A stretch of DNA of 64,000 nucleotides from a virus: IMG/VR virus record IMGVR_UViG_3300022839_001288, positions 1 through 64,000 of that record; one strand, written 5' to 3'. Within the stretch, counting starts at the first letter, position 1. Every line of letters starts with the position of its first letter. Shown here one piece after another: positions 31,155 through 42,800 of the stretch. The notes under the pieces are model-generated. The model did no database searches. It had not been told where the DNA came from and was given only the letters and a program-made list of their open reading frames with translations. Made by a program: the position numbers and the translations under genes.

Positions 31155-32390
31155 TTAAAAATCAAATCTTATTAAGTTGTTTACAAAGGTTGCTATTGCC
31201 CCTACTGTGTATTGGTTAAAATTTGTTGATGTATTTATAGAAGAAGGTGTACTTGATCCATTAAAATTTCCATTAGATAAATTCCAAGTTGATATTTGTG
31301 GTGGGATTTGATTAGTAACAGAGGTATTAGCCCCGGAACCATTTGTTATACCTTGAGGCATAGTTAGTACAAAAGACGAGTTACTTTTTGGTCCTGTTGT
31401 TGCCGATATAGATAACACTTGTATATCTCCTGAAGAGGGTGCTAAAATTGTAGTTGATCCTTGTGATACATCTGAGGTCGTAATAGCGGGTATATAAGCA
31501 GCATTTACCCCTGTTGTAGTACCTGAAGTTGTTGATGTATAATTAAATTGGTTTGCACTTACATTTGAAATTATGGTATATAAATAATTATCCACTCCTC
31601 CTCTTACTACAATATGATTACCATTTGTCAAACCATGAGAGTTTGATGTTATAGTTACGGTTGTGCCTGTTCTAGAATATGTTAAACCCGAATATACGTT
31701 ACCTGAGGATAATATGTTAATTTCTTGAGCTGATAACCCCGATCCATTTGTAAAGGCTTGGTATCTAATTGTTGAGCTTATTTGAGGGTTTGTTACACTA
31801 CCATCTTCCCCAGTTGGACCTTGAGTACCTTGTGTACCCGTTATACCTTGAATTCCAGTACCCGTACTTCCTTGAGAACCTTGAAGTCCTGTATCTCCAG
31901 TTGTACCTTGGATTCCAACATTACCTATTGTTCCTTGTGGACCTTGAGGACCAGGTACCGTAGAATCCTCACCAGTAGTACCCTGCACACCTAAACCCCC
32001 TGTTACACCTTGTGTACCCTGAGAGCCTGTTATACCTTGAATACCTGTTATACCTTGAATACCTGTTATACCTTGTGAACCTATTGAACCTTGAGGTCCT
32101 TGTGCTCCTTGAAGGTTTGTTGCTGAACTGCCTGACCAAAGTGAACCATCAGGTCCTATTAATACTACCCCATATGATGCCTCAGATACTCCAGCTACAT
32201 TATCAGCTACTCCCTTAAAATTTACGGAACCTGTTGTACCTAGTGAACCGGTTAACTCAAGTGAGCCTGATATTGTGATTGCATATCCCTCGGCTCCAGT
32301 AAAAGCAGCTACGGATTGTGAAACTTGTTGTGCCTCTATTGTTTGTCCGGTTTGTATACCATCTAGTAATAATATTTTAAGTGGAGGCAT
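31155..32390 (-). CDS. collagen-like fibre/adhesin
   Basis: 411 residues. Residues 1-90: beta-rich N-terminal domain (ISGSLELTGSLGTTGSVNF). About 94-200: collagen-like Gly-x-y repeats of a GPQG/GITGIQG type, different in composition from the GTTG repeats at 27 kb, so not a recent copy. About 205-411: C-terminal globular region with GLTYSRTGTTVTITSNSHGL, a known small beta module of phage fibres. No S74 chaperone. Candidate late motif 22 bases before the start. Confidence 0.75.
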   Translation of the reverse strand: MPPLKILLLDGIQTGQTIEAQQVSQSVAAFTGAEGYAITISGSLELTGSLGTTGSVNFKGVADNVAGVSEASYGVVLIGPDGSLWSGSSATNLQGAQGPQGSIGSQGITGIQGITGIQGITGSQGTQGVTGGLGVQGTTGEDSTVPGPQGPQGTIGNVGIQGTTGDTGLQGSQGSTGTGIQGITGTQGTQGPTGEDGSVTNPQISSTIRYQAFTNGSGLSAQEINILSSGNVYSGLTYSRTGTTVTITSNSHGLTNGNHIVVRGGVDNYLYTIISNVSANQFNYTSTTSGTTTGVNAAYIPAITTSDVSQGSTTILAPSSGDIQVLSISATTGPKSNSSFVLTMPQGITNGSGANTSVTNQIPPQISTWNLSNGNFNGSSTPSSINTSTNFNQYTVGAIATFVNNLIRFDF

Positions 32391-32412
32391 AGTATGTTAT
32401 ATTTTTGTTTTG

Positions 32413-32421
32413 TTATAAATA
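32413..32421 (-). promoter_or_regulatory. ATATTTATAA motif before collagen-like adhesin
   Basis: Minus-strand ACATATTTATAACAAAAC, 22 bases before ATG 32390. Confidence 0.4.
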
Positions 32422-32430
32422 TGTAAAATT

Positions 32431-33384
32431 TTATTGTCTATCAATGTTTACTAAGATTGTTGTATCTGTAGTTCGAGAGGTAGGGAGGGGTTGTGACATT
32501 TTACCTACTGCCATTAACTCATTATCTTTATTATATAACCCTAATGTTGTGACATAAGGTGAGAAATATGAGCTTGTTGCATAATGATAAACAGTACCGT
32601 TATTACTGGAATTTGATATAGTTGTAGGATTTTGAGAATAATTAAAATCATTTTCTGTGATAGTACATTTATATTGTGTTTCGTATATAGTAAAAGAAGA
32701 TGAAAAGGATAGTATAATATTTGTTGTATCTACAAAATAAATAACATCATCATTATCAATTATTCTTTCACCATTTATTTCTTCTATAGTTTCGTTTCTT
32801 GTTCCTCCACTAAATACTATCATCCCGTGACCATAAATAACATTGCCTACTACTATTTTAGTATCATTTACGTTATTTATTATTAATCTCCCTTCACCAT
32901 CATCGTAGTAACTACCACTATCTGTTGTAATTTTAATAGAATTAGGTAAAATATAATCCCCAAACATTGATTTTGGAATTGACATTACCCCAATCATGGG
33001 GTCAAATGATGGTGTTGAGCTTGTAGGAAAATATTTTTCAGGGTTAAGATCAGTTTGAGGGTAGTTATTAAAAGCATTAGATGCTATTTCACCTGTAACA
33101 GTTCCATCGGGGTTGTTGTTGAGAAGATTTGCAGTTTGTACCTCTCCATTACTGCTTGAAATATAATTTGAATAATATAGTTGCTGTATAGAATGGTATA
33201 TAGCTGATTGTGAGTATTCTGTTATATATCCAGTAGCACTCGAAGTTTGAAATTTTGCTCCTAAAAAACGGTCAATACCAACATCGGAAGCAGTTAGGGC
33301 ATTTCCTTGAAATGAAAATCCCTTAGTTACTTCTAATGGTGATATTATTATATCCTGTGAATTTAGTGTTTTGAAAGCCCCCAT
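32431..33384 (-). CDS. conserved structural protein, paralogue of 33426-34442
   Basis: 317 residues. The start MGAFKTLNSQDIIISPLEV and the C-terminal block (ENDFNYSQNPTTIS ... YVTTLGLYNKDNELMAVGKMSQPL) are shared in pattern with the next gene (NSEFNYSENPSYIS ... YLTTIGLYNDSNELLAVAKLSKPL). This C-terminal block is familiar from virion proteins of large marine and flavobacterial phages. The two are paralogues with divergent middle parts, perhaps two positions in the same baseplate or neck ring. Confidence 0.7.
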   Translation of the reverse strand: MGAFKTLNSQDIIISPLEVTKGFSFQGNALTASDVGIDRFLGAKFQTSSATGYITEYSQSAIYHSIQQLYYSNYISSSNGEVQTANLLNNNPDGTVTGEIASNAFNNYPQTDLNPEKYFPTSSTPSFDPMIGVMSIPKSMFGDYILPNSIKITTDSGSYYDDGEGRLIINNVNDTKIVVGNVIYGHGMIVFSGGTRNETIEEINGERIIDNDDVIYFVDTTNIILSFSSSFTIYETQYKCTITENDFNYSQNPTTISNSSNNGTVYHYATSSYFSPYVTTLGLYNKDNELMAVGKMSQPLPTSRTTDTTILVNIDRQ

Positions 33385-33425
33385 ATACTTTTATTTATTT
33401 AACATAAATGTTGGTTAGAGTTACA

Positions 33426-34442
33426 TCAAAAATCTAACTTAACCCTAACTAAAGCTTCTTTAGTAAAATCCTTATTTAATGGTTTTGAAAGTTTAGCTAC
33501 AGCTAATAACTCATTACTATCATTATATAAACCTATAGTTGTAAGATACGTTTGTGGGTTATTAATAAAATAATTATAAACTACTTCCCCAGTTGAACCC
33601 GATATATATGAGGGGTTTTCGGAATAATTAAATTCTGAATTTCTTGCTCTAACAAATATGTAATCGGACGTAATTGTTTCTTCTGAATTTAATCCAAATG
33701 ATGATCCTGATTGGATAGAGGCTAATAGTTTTAGTGAGTTATTAGCTATGGTATTTAGTGCTTTGTTAGTATTTAAAAGTATACCACCATTACCCGCGGA
33801 TTGATCTAAAGCATCACCATTTAATAATATAGTTCCTATATCTGGCAAGAATAGTCCATATGAGCTACCATTTGGTAAGAACCCCCCAGAGCCAGAAGGG
33901 GCAGAACCATTAGAACCACTAATTATTTGATATGATCTCATGGTACCAAAATAAGTTGGAGTGGAAACCATATTAGAATTATCTGTTAGACTTATAGTAG
34001 CACTACCCAGTGTTAAAGTTAAATTTAACGAGCCTGGAAATAATGATTCCTTATAAGCAGCTCTTTCTATACTTAAAGCATAAATCGAATCTGATGACGT
34101 TGTGCCGAACATAAAGGATGCATTTTCATCTTCTAAAACTAAAGTTCTATATTGACCATATATTGTGGAAGAGGGTGAAACACCTGGAACTGCCGCTTGA
34201 TTAAATGCTGCTGCTCCTCCTCCAGATTTATTACCATATGCAATTTCAAATTGAGCTTTAGAAAGTGAGGATGTGGGGTCTAAATCAAATATGGTTGTGT
34301 AGTAACTAAACGAATCAGAATTTACTTGATTAGATTGTGTGAAAAATGTTGTTAAAACAGGTACGTTGCTGGTCCAGCATGTTGATGTTTGAGCTTGAGC
34401 GCTTACTATAAAATCGTCTGTTTCTAGTCTTTTGAATCCCAT
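33426..34442 (-). CDS. conserved structural protein, paralogue of 32431-33384
   Basis: 338 residues. MGFKRLETDDFIVSAQAQTSTCW at the start; a Ser/Gly-rich middle; the conserved C-terminal block described for its paralogue, ending EALVRVKLDF. The middle contains SGSGGFLPNGSSYGLFLPDIGTILLNG, a conserved stretch of these virion proteins. It lies 11 bases after 34453-35118, so it is co-transcribed. No enzymatic residues. Confidence 0.7.
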   Translation of the reverse strand: MGFKRLETDDFIVSAQAQTSTCWTSNVPVLTTFFTQSNQVNSDSFSYYTTIFDLDPTSSLSKAQFEIAYGNKSGGGAAAFNQAAVPGVSPSSTIYGQYRTLVLEDENASFMFGTTSSDSIYALSIERAAYKESLFPGSLNLTLTLGSATISLTDNSNMVSTPTYFGTMRSYQIISGSNGSAPSGSGGFLPNGSSYGLFLPDIGTILLNGDALDQSAGNGGILLNTNKALNTIANNSLKLLASIQSGSSFGLNSEETITSDYIFVRARNSEFNYSENPSYISGSTGEVVYNYFINNPQTYLTTIGLYNDSNELLAVAKLSKPLNKDFTKEALVRVKLDF

Positions 34443-34452
34443 GTCTGTTATA

Positions 34453-35118
34453 TTATGTTGTTGATCTTGTTATCGTGATTGGTATAGTAATTCTAGCTCC
34501 ACTATCCAAACCTGTAAATGTCAGAGTACTTACTAAAGATGCATTAGCACCAAATAAAGTATTTATGGTTGTTGCTCTTAAGGTAATTTGTGTACCTGTT
34601 ATTGTTGAAGAAACATTTGTTCCTAATGTTGTTGTTGAATTGATATTAGAAATAGATGCTGCTTCAGTATTAATACCTGTTGCCTCAAAAGTATTCAACA
34701 ATCTAACATCCGCAATTGTTACACTATATCCTGATGTTTCAAATACTTGGTCATTACCTAAATAATTCAATGTTTGAGGAGTAATTGCTAAAGTAGCACC
34801 TTGTTGAAGTGTTACCGCTCCATATCCAACATTTAATATAGGTAATTTTGCCGTTCCTCTAGGTAATGTCGTTAACTTATATTTCATAATTTGAGATTCA
34901 ATGGGGAATGCCTCTAATAAAGGCATTCCATCTATTGCTTCTCCATAAAATTGTGAACCTGATGGGTGGCTAGGATTATATAATGTATAGTCAATTTCGT
35001 CATCTGCTAAGGCGAATTGTGTGATTCGAAATGAACCATCGTTAGCTGCTAGTAATTCTCTACCTTTGGTAGTTAAAATAGCATCTATTGTTATTACTGA
35101 ATTGTTAAGGTAACCCAT
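34453..35118 (-). CDS. conserved structural protein (MGYLNNSVITIDAILT family)
   Basis: 221 residues. MGYLNNSVITIDAILTTKGR, then FRITQFALADDEIDYTLYNP, is a family I recognise from T4-like and other large myoviruses, found near baseplate or neck genes, function unknown. The last 80 residues are Thr/Ser-rich beta repeats with an Ig-like look (GTQITLRATTINTLFG, TLTFTGLDSGARITIPI). Starts 66 bases downstream of an ATATTTATAA motif. Confidence 0.75.
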   Translation of the reverse strand: MGYLNNSVITIDAILTTKGRELLAANDGSFRITQFALADDEIDYTLYNPSHPSGSQFYGEAIDGMPLLEAFPIESQIMKYKLTTLPRGTAKLPILNVGYGAVTLQQGATLAITPQTLNYLGNDQVFETSGYSVTIADVRLLNTFEATGINTEAASISNINSTTTLGTNVSSTITGTQITLRATTINTLFGANASLVSTLTFTGLDSGARITIPITITRSTT

Positions 35119-35183
35119 ATTTTATTAGTTTATGTAATTAAATTTATAATTTTTATATTTTTGATTTAAATGTTTGTTATATA

Positions 35184-35192
35184 TTATAAATA
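35184..35192 (-). promoter_or_regulatory. ATATTTATAA motif in gap before 34453-35118
   Basis: Minus-strand ACATATTTATAATATATAAC, 65 bases before ATG 35118 and just after the stop of the giant gene. Confidence 0.4.
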
Positions 35193-35194
35193 TG

Positions 35195-38100
35195 TTAATC
35201 TATTAGCTTGTTATCTCTTAGTGCACTCATTACTTTATCAGGTGTAAGTTCTATTTCAGGGATTGGGAATGGTGGAAATAAAAATCCTGATGGGGTATTA
35301 TTCTTTTTTAATAATGGATTATATACTGTTACCATACTACCAGATTGTCCTTGAGTTGTAGTTGAACCCGTAGCATCATTACCTGTGGAACCTATTGGGG
35401 TATTTGTAGTAATTAAATTTACATTAGGTAGAAACTCTTTTTTAATTGGTAGTTCAGCATAAGGAAATTCCTTATTTACTATTATAGATGAGGGTTCAAA
35501 TATCCACCTTCTTAATAAAAAGAAATCTTTATCTATAGAAGCAGGTACTTCCCTATCTAGTAGTAGTAGTAATTGTCTGTTAGATCTTTCAGTAGGAGGA
35601 ATAACCGATAAAATAGTATACACCTGATCTTCACTATTAATAAATCTTATTTGATCTCCTTCTTCTACTTTCCATTCTATGTTAAAATTAGGCATTGTAG
35701 TATCTGCGGGTTCGAATCCTCCTGGGAATCTTGTACTTGGGCCTGGATTATACACTAAGGATTGTTGAGTATTACCTTTATTATAAAATTCATTCCCCAC
35801 AGGTTGAGTAACACCACTAACTAGTGTTAAATTAGATAATTCTATTTGTGAATTTAAAGAAGAATCAGGGAATTCTGAAGTTGAAGAAGTTGGAAATGTC
35901 CAAAAAGGTACTGTCATTGAACCCGCACTTTCTGATTGACCTGGATCTGTTAAATTAGGGTTGATAGTTAAACCTACAAAGGGACCATTTTGGGGTGGTA
36001 ATATAGGTGCACCTCCTTGGAATGCAGGTCGGGTTGTAGGATTCCAATAATTTCTAGGAGGATCAACAGATTCAGTTAAATAACTTTGTTGAACCTTAAA
36101 TCTATATCGGGTTTCGGATTGAATAACTTCACTATCTGCATTTTTTATACCTAAGTTTAAAGTTGCATATATTGCTCCATAAGCATCCTGGCCTAATTGA
36201 GTAGCAGCATCTCTAGTAAGATTAGCCATCATGTTAATTCTATATGTTTTATTGTTATTTATAAGTCCAACATTACTACTTCCGTATATTGTAAATAAAT
36301 CGAGTGTCAATGTATTACCTCCAGTATAATGTAAAGTTAAAGTTGGAGGGGAGATTTGTTGTATTGGTATTGCTACAAAATCACTACCACTATTTTTTTC
36401 CATTGATATACTAAATTCACCTACTTTCCCCCCATTAAAACTACTACGACTAAATATATTTCCTGTTGATGTCCTATATTGTTGTGGAGGAGTTGTAGGG
36501 AAGGTAGTTGTTAATTCTATGGTATACGGAGCAGATAAATCCGGTACATTATAATCACTATCTGAGTCTGCAGAGAAGTATACTTCACCTAGTGATGCAT
36601 AGCTCACAGATGAAGACACTATAGATGATGAAATACTAGAAGTAAAATTAGGATCGTATATTATTCCGCTTGTTAAATTGGATGCAGCATTATTACTAGA
36701 ACCTATAAAATTAATTAAGGATATGTTTTTAGAATTAGATGAAGATGATTTATTTAATGGTCCCCTAAAAGTCATTGCATAGTTTGTAAATGCGGGTTTA
36801 TATTCAGGGATAGTTGTTCCCTTTATAGGAATAAAACTTTGATAACCATTAGATGATGTTTGAGAATATAAAACAGGAACTAATTGTTTTGCTACCTTTT
36901 CTATTTCTTGTTCACCATTTAATATATTATATGAGGTAACTCCTCCTTGTTGATTCATACCTACTTTACCATATTGTTTTGATAATGGGTCTGTCGTCTC
37001 TACCCAAGTACCCTCAATATCAAAAGCAGTGTAAGGTGATAGGTTAGGGTTGTTAACATCACCACCAGCATTAATTAAATACTTAATGTTAAATTGTATC
37101 TTATCATTTATTACAGGGTAAGGGTCTGTAATTTGCTCACAATATGCAAAAAATGCATTTTGATAATCCACTACAGGTACATTTCCATATGTATATTCCG
37201 TTGAATCTTGTTCAACAGCTACATTAAAATCCTGGGCTGTTGATCTACTACCTACATATTTATTATTTATAGAAGCTAACTGTGTGTAGTTTGAAAGAGG
37301 TACTGTGGATTTTCGTGCCGACCCACTTATTATTAATTCAAAATTTGAAGGTTTGTATATACCGGTTGAATAATTAACTATTTGTATATCTTTATTTTCG
37401 CGTTCCTCATTAACATTATTTAAAAAAGGCTGACAATCCAAAGCTTTACTAAATCCATTTGTCCCCTCAAAAGCATTTTCTATAAACGTAGGAACTAAAC
37501 CATCACCTTCTAAAGGGTTTGCTTGTACGTTAAATTCTAATTGGTAGTTTTGCACTACTAAAGAATTTTCTACTGAAGAGGGGTTTGCAGAACCCGATGA
37601 CACTTGTAATGCTAAAGATAAACAATCTCTAATATTAATTGATTGAGAAGGGATTAGATAACTCATGGTTATAGCTAAACCATTAACATGGATATCAGAA
37701 TTTTGAAATACTTCCTCGACTGCAAATGCATCCCCTATTGAGGGGATAGAATTAGGATAACTGCCTGTATATATTCGAATTGATGCCGTAGGCCAAGTTG
37801 GACCACCGCCAGTATCACCCTCCCCATATGAATTTGTGCCATATATAGCTGCCGCGTATTGTGCACCCGAAGTATCGCTACCAGTCCATGATGTTAAAAA
37901 CATAGAGGCGGTTACCTCCACATCATTCTGTGGTAACTGATTAAATATATATAAACCATCTAAACTAGATGATATTGATTCTGAGTATGATATGTAAGTA
38001 TCTTTCCACCTTGTTGAAAATAAGTTAGGTGGTAAAAAATTAGTTACCACATTTGTATTTATTATTTCTATATTTAAAGTAGGGGAAGAATAAGTACCAT

Positions 38101-39757
38101 CAGGTTCTATATCAAAACCTGCTGCAGATGGAGAACCGGCTAAAGCATTAAATTCTGCTCCATATCCACTATCCAAAGTAAAGGTGGTTGGAGTTATAGT
38201 AGCATCACTCGCAGAAAACAATATGTCTATGGAAGGGTTACCTAATTGGAGGTTATGGGATGCCTTATATGTTACAAAATAATTTAAAGCAGTACATAAA
38301 CCAAATTGGGTAGTCCCTATTGCATTATTACCATTAGTATTAGTTCCAAAGGGAGGTACTATACTACTTGTATAAGTATAAATACCATTTATTAATGTGT
38401 TATTTTGATATACTTGAGGTGAAAAATTAACACCACTAGTTTGTTGTTGAAAGAGGTTATTTTTAAGTTCGCTAAATTCAGAGAGTGTTATTTCTAAGGG
38501 TTCGTCGTTATTTAAGCTAGTATACCCCGAACCTATAATAGCATTACTTACAGTTAATTCTACATAAAAATCAACAGTAAGTGGTGAAGATGATGTTGCT
38601 ACTACAGCATCTATTTCAAATAATATAAAATTTGTACTTTCTGAGGTTTGTTGTATTTTTATCATCCCAGGTTCTTTACCGTAGGTTGTTACTGAATTTG
38701 ATAGTGTTATTAAAGTATTATACAATGCAGTTTCAGGACCTACTTTAACTTCAGTTACGGAAGCTATAGTTGAACTATTATAAGATATTTTAGAATTACC
38801 AGGAGCTAGGGTTGTTGTAGTATTAAATTCATAATTGGATGAAGATACTTCGGCATTTTCTAGATATAGACGCCATTGTGCTCCTAGGGCTGGTGGAGAA
38901 GGTAAGGAGGTGTATTGTGTAAAAACCCAAGGGTAAACTGACATCTGTTCATGGAATACTTGAAATGATCCACTTACTTCAATATTAATTTGGGGTGTGC
39001 CATTTAAAACCCCATTACCTAATGAAGCTAGTGTTCCCTCTAGAAAAAAACTAGGTATGTCTACATTACTATTTATACTAGTATTTCTTATGGGACCACC
39101 TACTGGTATAAAAGCAGATGTAGGGATTCCTGATCCTGTTTCTGTTACTATATAGGCTTTATAGGGTCTATGTAGGTGAGGGTTATATCTATAAGTATTA
39201 CCGTCCCCACTAGATGTATTATATCCCCTATATACCCATAGTTCTTGGTCACTTTCAAGTGGGATAATTGTAGATGATTCTACTATATTGTTTATGCTTA
39301 GAGTAATAATTATATCCCCTGAAATACCTGTAAAACCCTCTGATAGTAATTCTGACTGAGTGAATGTAATTGTTTCCCCTACTTGGTACCCCGAACCCGT
39401 ATTTACAACTATAATTTCATTAATATTAGTTCCTGCAGAGCTTATTTGAAATTCACCATTAATACCCTTTTTGCTACCATTTTTTGGTAGAGTAACAGTA
39501 GTGGTGGAGGTTGTTGTTTGTGAGGGATATGTTAAGTTATTGTTTAATATTAAATTAGTAAACTCAACACCATTTTGGACTACATAAGACATATTAGCCC
39601 CTAATGATGATATTTTAGCAGTATAATTTTGATCAAATACTGTTGTGGGATCTTTAATAGACTCTAATTGGGTATTTATTGGGGAAGAACCTGACACTAA
39701 TATTTGATTAGTTGTTTCCTTAAAGTAATATTGTATGTCTGGAGTTTGTGTTGGCAT
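35195..39757 (-). CDS. giant virion structural protein (1520 residues)
   Basis: 1520 residues, Ser/Thr/Asn-rich, without transmembrane segments. Near residues 85-155 it has the module GSGYQVGETITFTQSELLSEGF...DIIITLS, which also occurs in the other giant protein (GSGYKKNDTVTISQSTLIGLGF...DLIITLL). Many beta-type segments follow, and the C-terminus is TPSGFLFPPFPIPEIELTPDKVMSAL. By size, position between baseplate and fibres, and composition it should be part of the baseplate periphery or a fibre base. Not a tape measure, since it is not helical. Confidence 0.75.
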   Translation of the reverse strand: MPTQTPDIQYYFKETTNQILVSGSSPINTQLESIKDPTTVFDQNYTAKISSLGANMSYVVQNGVEFTNLILNNNLTYPSQTTTSTTTVTLPKNGSKKGINGEFQISSAGTNINEIIVVNTGSGYQVGETITFTQSELLSEGFTGISGDIIITLSINNIVESSTIIPLESDQELWVYRGYNTSSGDGNTYRYNPHLHRPYKAYIVTETGSGIPTSAFIPVGGPIRNTSINSNVDIPSFFLEGTLASLGNGVLNGTPQINIEVSGSFQVFHEQMSVYPWVFTQYTSLPSPPALGAQWRLYLENAEVSSSNYEFNTTTTLAPGNSKISYNSSTIASVTEVKVGPETALYNTLITLSNSVTTYGKEPGMIKIQQTSESTNFILFEIDAVVATSSSPLTVDFYVELTVSNAIIGSGYTSLNNDEPLEITLSEFSELKNNLFQQQTSGVNFSPQVYQNNTLINGIYTYTSSIVPPFGTNTNGNNAIGTTQFGLCTALNYFVTYKASHNLQLGNPSIDILFSASDATITPTTFTLDSGYGAEFNALAGSPSAAGFDIEPDGTYSSPTLNIEIINTNVVTNFLPPNLFSTRWKDTYISYSESISSSLDGLYIFNQLPQNDVEVTASMFLTSWTGSDTSGAQYAAAIYGTNSYGEGDTGGGPTWPTASIRIYTGSYPNSIPSIGDAFAVEEVFQNSDIHVNGLAITMSYLIPSQSINIRDCLSLALQVSSGSANPSSVENSLVVQNYQLEFNVQANPLEGDGLVPTFIENAFEGTNGFSKALDCQPFLNNVNEERENKDIQIVNYSTGIYKPSNFELIISGSARKSTVPLSNYTQLASINNKYVGSRSTAQDFNVAVEQDSTEYTYGNVPVVDYQNAFFAYCEQITDPYPVINDKIQFNIKYLINAGGDVNNPNLSPYTAFDIEGTWVETTDPLSKQYGKVGMNQQGGVTSYNILNGEQEIEKVAKQLVPVLYSQTSSNGYQSFIPIKGTTIPEYKPAFTNYAMTFRGPLNKSSSSNSKNISLINFIGSSNNAASNLTSGIIYDPNFTSSISSSIVSSSVSYASLGEVYFSADSDSDYNVPDLSAPYTIELTTTFPTTPPQQYRTSTGNIFSRSSFNGGKVGEFSISMEKNSGSDFVAIPIQQISPPTLTLHYTGGNTLTLDLFTIYGSSNVGLINNNKTYRINMMANLTRDAATQLGQDAYGAIYATLNLGIKNADSEVIQSETRYRFKVQQSYLTESVDPPRNYWNPTTRPAFQGGAPILPPQNGPFVGLTINPNLTDPGQSESAGSMTVPFWTFPTSSTSEFPDSSLNSQIELSNLTLVSGVTQPVGNEFYNKGNTQQSLVYNPGPSTRFPGGFEPADTTMPNFNIEWKVEEGDQIRFINSEDQVYTILSVIPPTERSNRQLLLLLDREVPASIDKDFFLLRRWIFEPSSIIVNKEFPYAELPIKKEFLPNVNLITTNTPIGSTGNDATGSTTTQGQSGSMVTVYNPLLKKNNTPSGFLFPPFPIPEIELTPDKVMSALRDNKLID

Positions 39758-39769
39758 TATGTTATTTTG

Positions 39770-39778
39770 TTATAAATA
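39770..39778 (-). promoter_or_regulatory. ATATTTATAA motif before giant gene 35195-39757
   Basis: Minus-strand AATATTTATAACAAAATAAC, 12 bases before ATG 39757. Confidence 0.45.
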
Positions 39779-39812
39779 TTTTGAAACTATTTTTTTAATA
39801 TTATGGACTACA

Positions 39813-42800
39813 TTAAAGTCCTCCCCCTTGTGATGAACCTTCGGTATATATTTCTTGTGTTAAGGTACAAGAAGATTGATTATTAAGATCATCATTATTT
39901 ATTATAACACTTTTAACACTTCTTACTTCAGTTGGTCCATCTACAACAACGTTTCCACCAGGGGAGGCCCTAAGAGTTAGTGTTCTATTCCCGCTATATA
40001 AATTATTAGAACCAGGTATCATTAAAGGACTACCATCACCTACAATCGTAATCCAACTAGGTTGGGATATTATAACATCATTTAAATTTTTAAATACCAG
40101 ATAATATTGTATGTTAGGATCTCCGTTTACATTTATATTCATTGAAGCGTCAAGGTTGGAGTTATCAGGAGGCATAGACCACCCACTTACACAAGTAGTA
40201 GTTAATATAGGACTAACTGGGGTTACCATTTCAATTTGGATGTCAATTGTTACAGGTGGTGGTGGTGTATATATGTTATAGGCTGGGCCTATTGGAACGG
40301 ATGATGCCGTAATATCTCCTTCATATAGATATAATTTATCAATTCTTTGGGCGTTTGTTATTGTAGAAGAAGCACTTAAAGCATGGTATGTTGAAGCTTT
40401 AGCATTCATAAACCATGGGATATTACTTACAGTGTTGGTATCATCGCCATCAAATTCAGTTGAACCTGTATTAAAATTACCAAAAGTATCAGTGTTGAAT
40501 CCACTACCTGAAGATACTCGGTAAACATCCCCTGTAGCAGATGTTTGGAAATAATCAGCCTGTGACCACCCTCTAAAGAATGATTCTGTTGGAAATGAGG
40601 GTATAGGTGGGAAATAACCTTGAGATATAGATTCTGTAATTCCTGAAGAAGGTATAACATTAGGATCTTCCCCCGAAGAGGTAGCAGAATAACTAAATAC
40701 CCCACTAGCACTAAAGGTTAAATCATAAAAACTAGTATCAAAAGAATTAACCGCCTCTGAACCTTCTAACTCACTAGTTACTATTAAGGTTGAACCTGAT
40801 TGTTGTAGTGTGTTTGATATATAGTAAGTTTGAAATCCTTCAATTATAACATTTCTCCAATCTGAGGCACTCGTTAGTTTAAATATTGCATAATTACTAT
40901 CAATAATAAAAGGTAGTATTTTTACCCCATTATCATCAACATTAGACATTTTAATATATGATACTTTATTAGTTACTTTATTTGCTACATCCTGAGTAAG
41001 TAAAGTTATAATTAAATCTTGTGTAGCTGATTGAAAACCTAAGCCTATTAATGTTGATTGTGATATTGTTACGGTATCGTTCTTTTTATAACCACTACCT
41101 GGATTTGTTGATACTACTTTTAACCATGAAAGTGCTACAGGATCTGTTGTTGATGTAATAGAAAATGAAGCACCACTCCCATTACCACTAGTAGTAGAGG
41201 CATTTGTAAAAAAAGTAGAATTGGCTCCATAGGGCGATGTTTGGAATTTTTGTGTTATATTAAGTGGGTAATTCTGTGTGAGTTCACCATCTTGATTAAC
41301 TGTATCTGCCCAAAACCAAACATTTCCTGGAGAAGGTAAAAAGTCAGATGATAAAAACTCTTGTTCTTGTTTGTTATTATTATTAAACCATGCTATTCTA
41401 AAGAAATAATCTATAATAGAATCTTGCCCAAAAAATGCTTTACAGATTTCATTTGCTTTTACTTGTATAGAATTTCCGAATTCTCCATTATAAAATTCTC
41501 TTTGATCAATTCTAGGATAATTTATAGGGGTTTGTTGATTTAATTCGGGGTGAGCTTGATTATATGGAGGAGTTATCCCTAAAGAAGGTGTTATAGATTC
41601 GCTCCACTGCTGGATAAACTCAGGATATTGGGCAAAAAATTTAGAGGACGAAATTTCTGTTTCGGTTAAACCACTAGTGCTAGCCGGGGCTGAGAATAAG
41701 TTGTTAAATGGTTCAAAGGTTCCACCGGTTCCCCCACTAAATTTATATATAGCAGAACCACTAGTATTACCATATGATGGAAATGAAGTATCAGAATCAG
41801 GAACTTGGTAATTTCTGGGGAATGACTTAACACTTCCAGAGTATTCAGGGGTTGTGTATGATACTATAGGAGGAGCTTGTCTATTTCTTTCTAATAAATT
41901 TTGTTTTACTACTACCCCCGAAGATAAAGTTGTTCTAGCAGGTGTAAAATCCTCTATCATTTTAAATAGAGAATTATCAAAAAATGAAATTAATCTAATA
42001 AAATCATTTATATTATAGCTGCTAATGTATTTTGTAAAATATTCATCTCTTAAGGCATCCAAAGCAGGATAAGAAGTACCAGATTCAGTTATTTGTCTTG
42101 GGTCACCTATATAATCCCCTAGGTTAAAAGCACCAATTTGAGCTATAATATCATCATTAACCTGATCTGTAGGTGAAAAAGCTACCTCTAGATAATTAAT
42201 ACTTGGATTACTCCCATTTGGGTAACTATCCTGTTGAATTGACCTATAAGGGGATAATGTAGAGCCAGAAGGGGTTACTTCTTGAGCTATACGTATTTGA
42301 TCATTTATCCTATTTTTAATACCTCCAGGTACTTGATTTAAAAATATGGTTTCTTTGTTTTCTACAAATGAACCTGATATATAAAACATACTGTCCCCAG
42401 AGGCAAATGATTCCGTTATATCCCAAGACCCCGTTACTTTGGGATGTATGGATTTTCTACTTGAGGTTATTAGCTGTGTTCCTAAGTCTGCTCTAAAAGC
42501 TAGATCATTAGGGGTAACATTAATGGTATTACCTTGTGTTGAATAGGGATTAACTACATAATCATAAAATAAACTTTCACTTAAAGGAGTATTCCAATAT
42601 CTTATTTCTTGATATGAACCTACAAAAGGAGTTATTTCACCTCCATTTACAGACATATTATGGGGATATGGAAAACTTGAAGTATTTATCAAATTAAAAT
42701 ACTGCCAGTTATGGGTTACATTACTTACAGCAGAGTGACCAATTTGATCTCCAATTCTGTTAGCAGAGTATAAATAAGCAGGAACTTCATGATTTGTATA

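Noticed and set aside
31769-32218. Plus-strand Leu/Tyr-rich frames
   Set aside because: They mirror the collagen-like tract of 31155-32390.
35700-35720. GGTTCGAATCC resembling a tRNA T-arm
   Set aside because: Lies inside the coding frame of the 1520-residue structural protein; no cloverleaf can be drawn.
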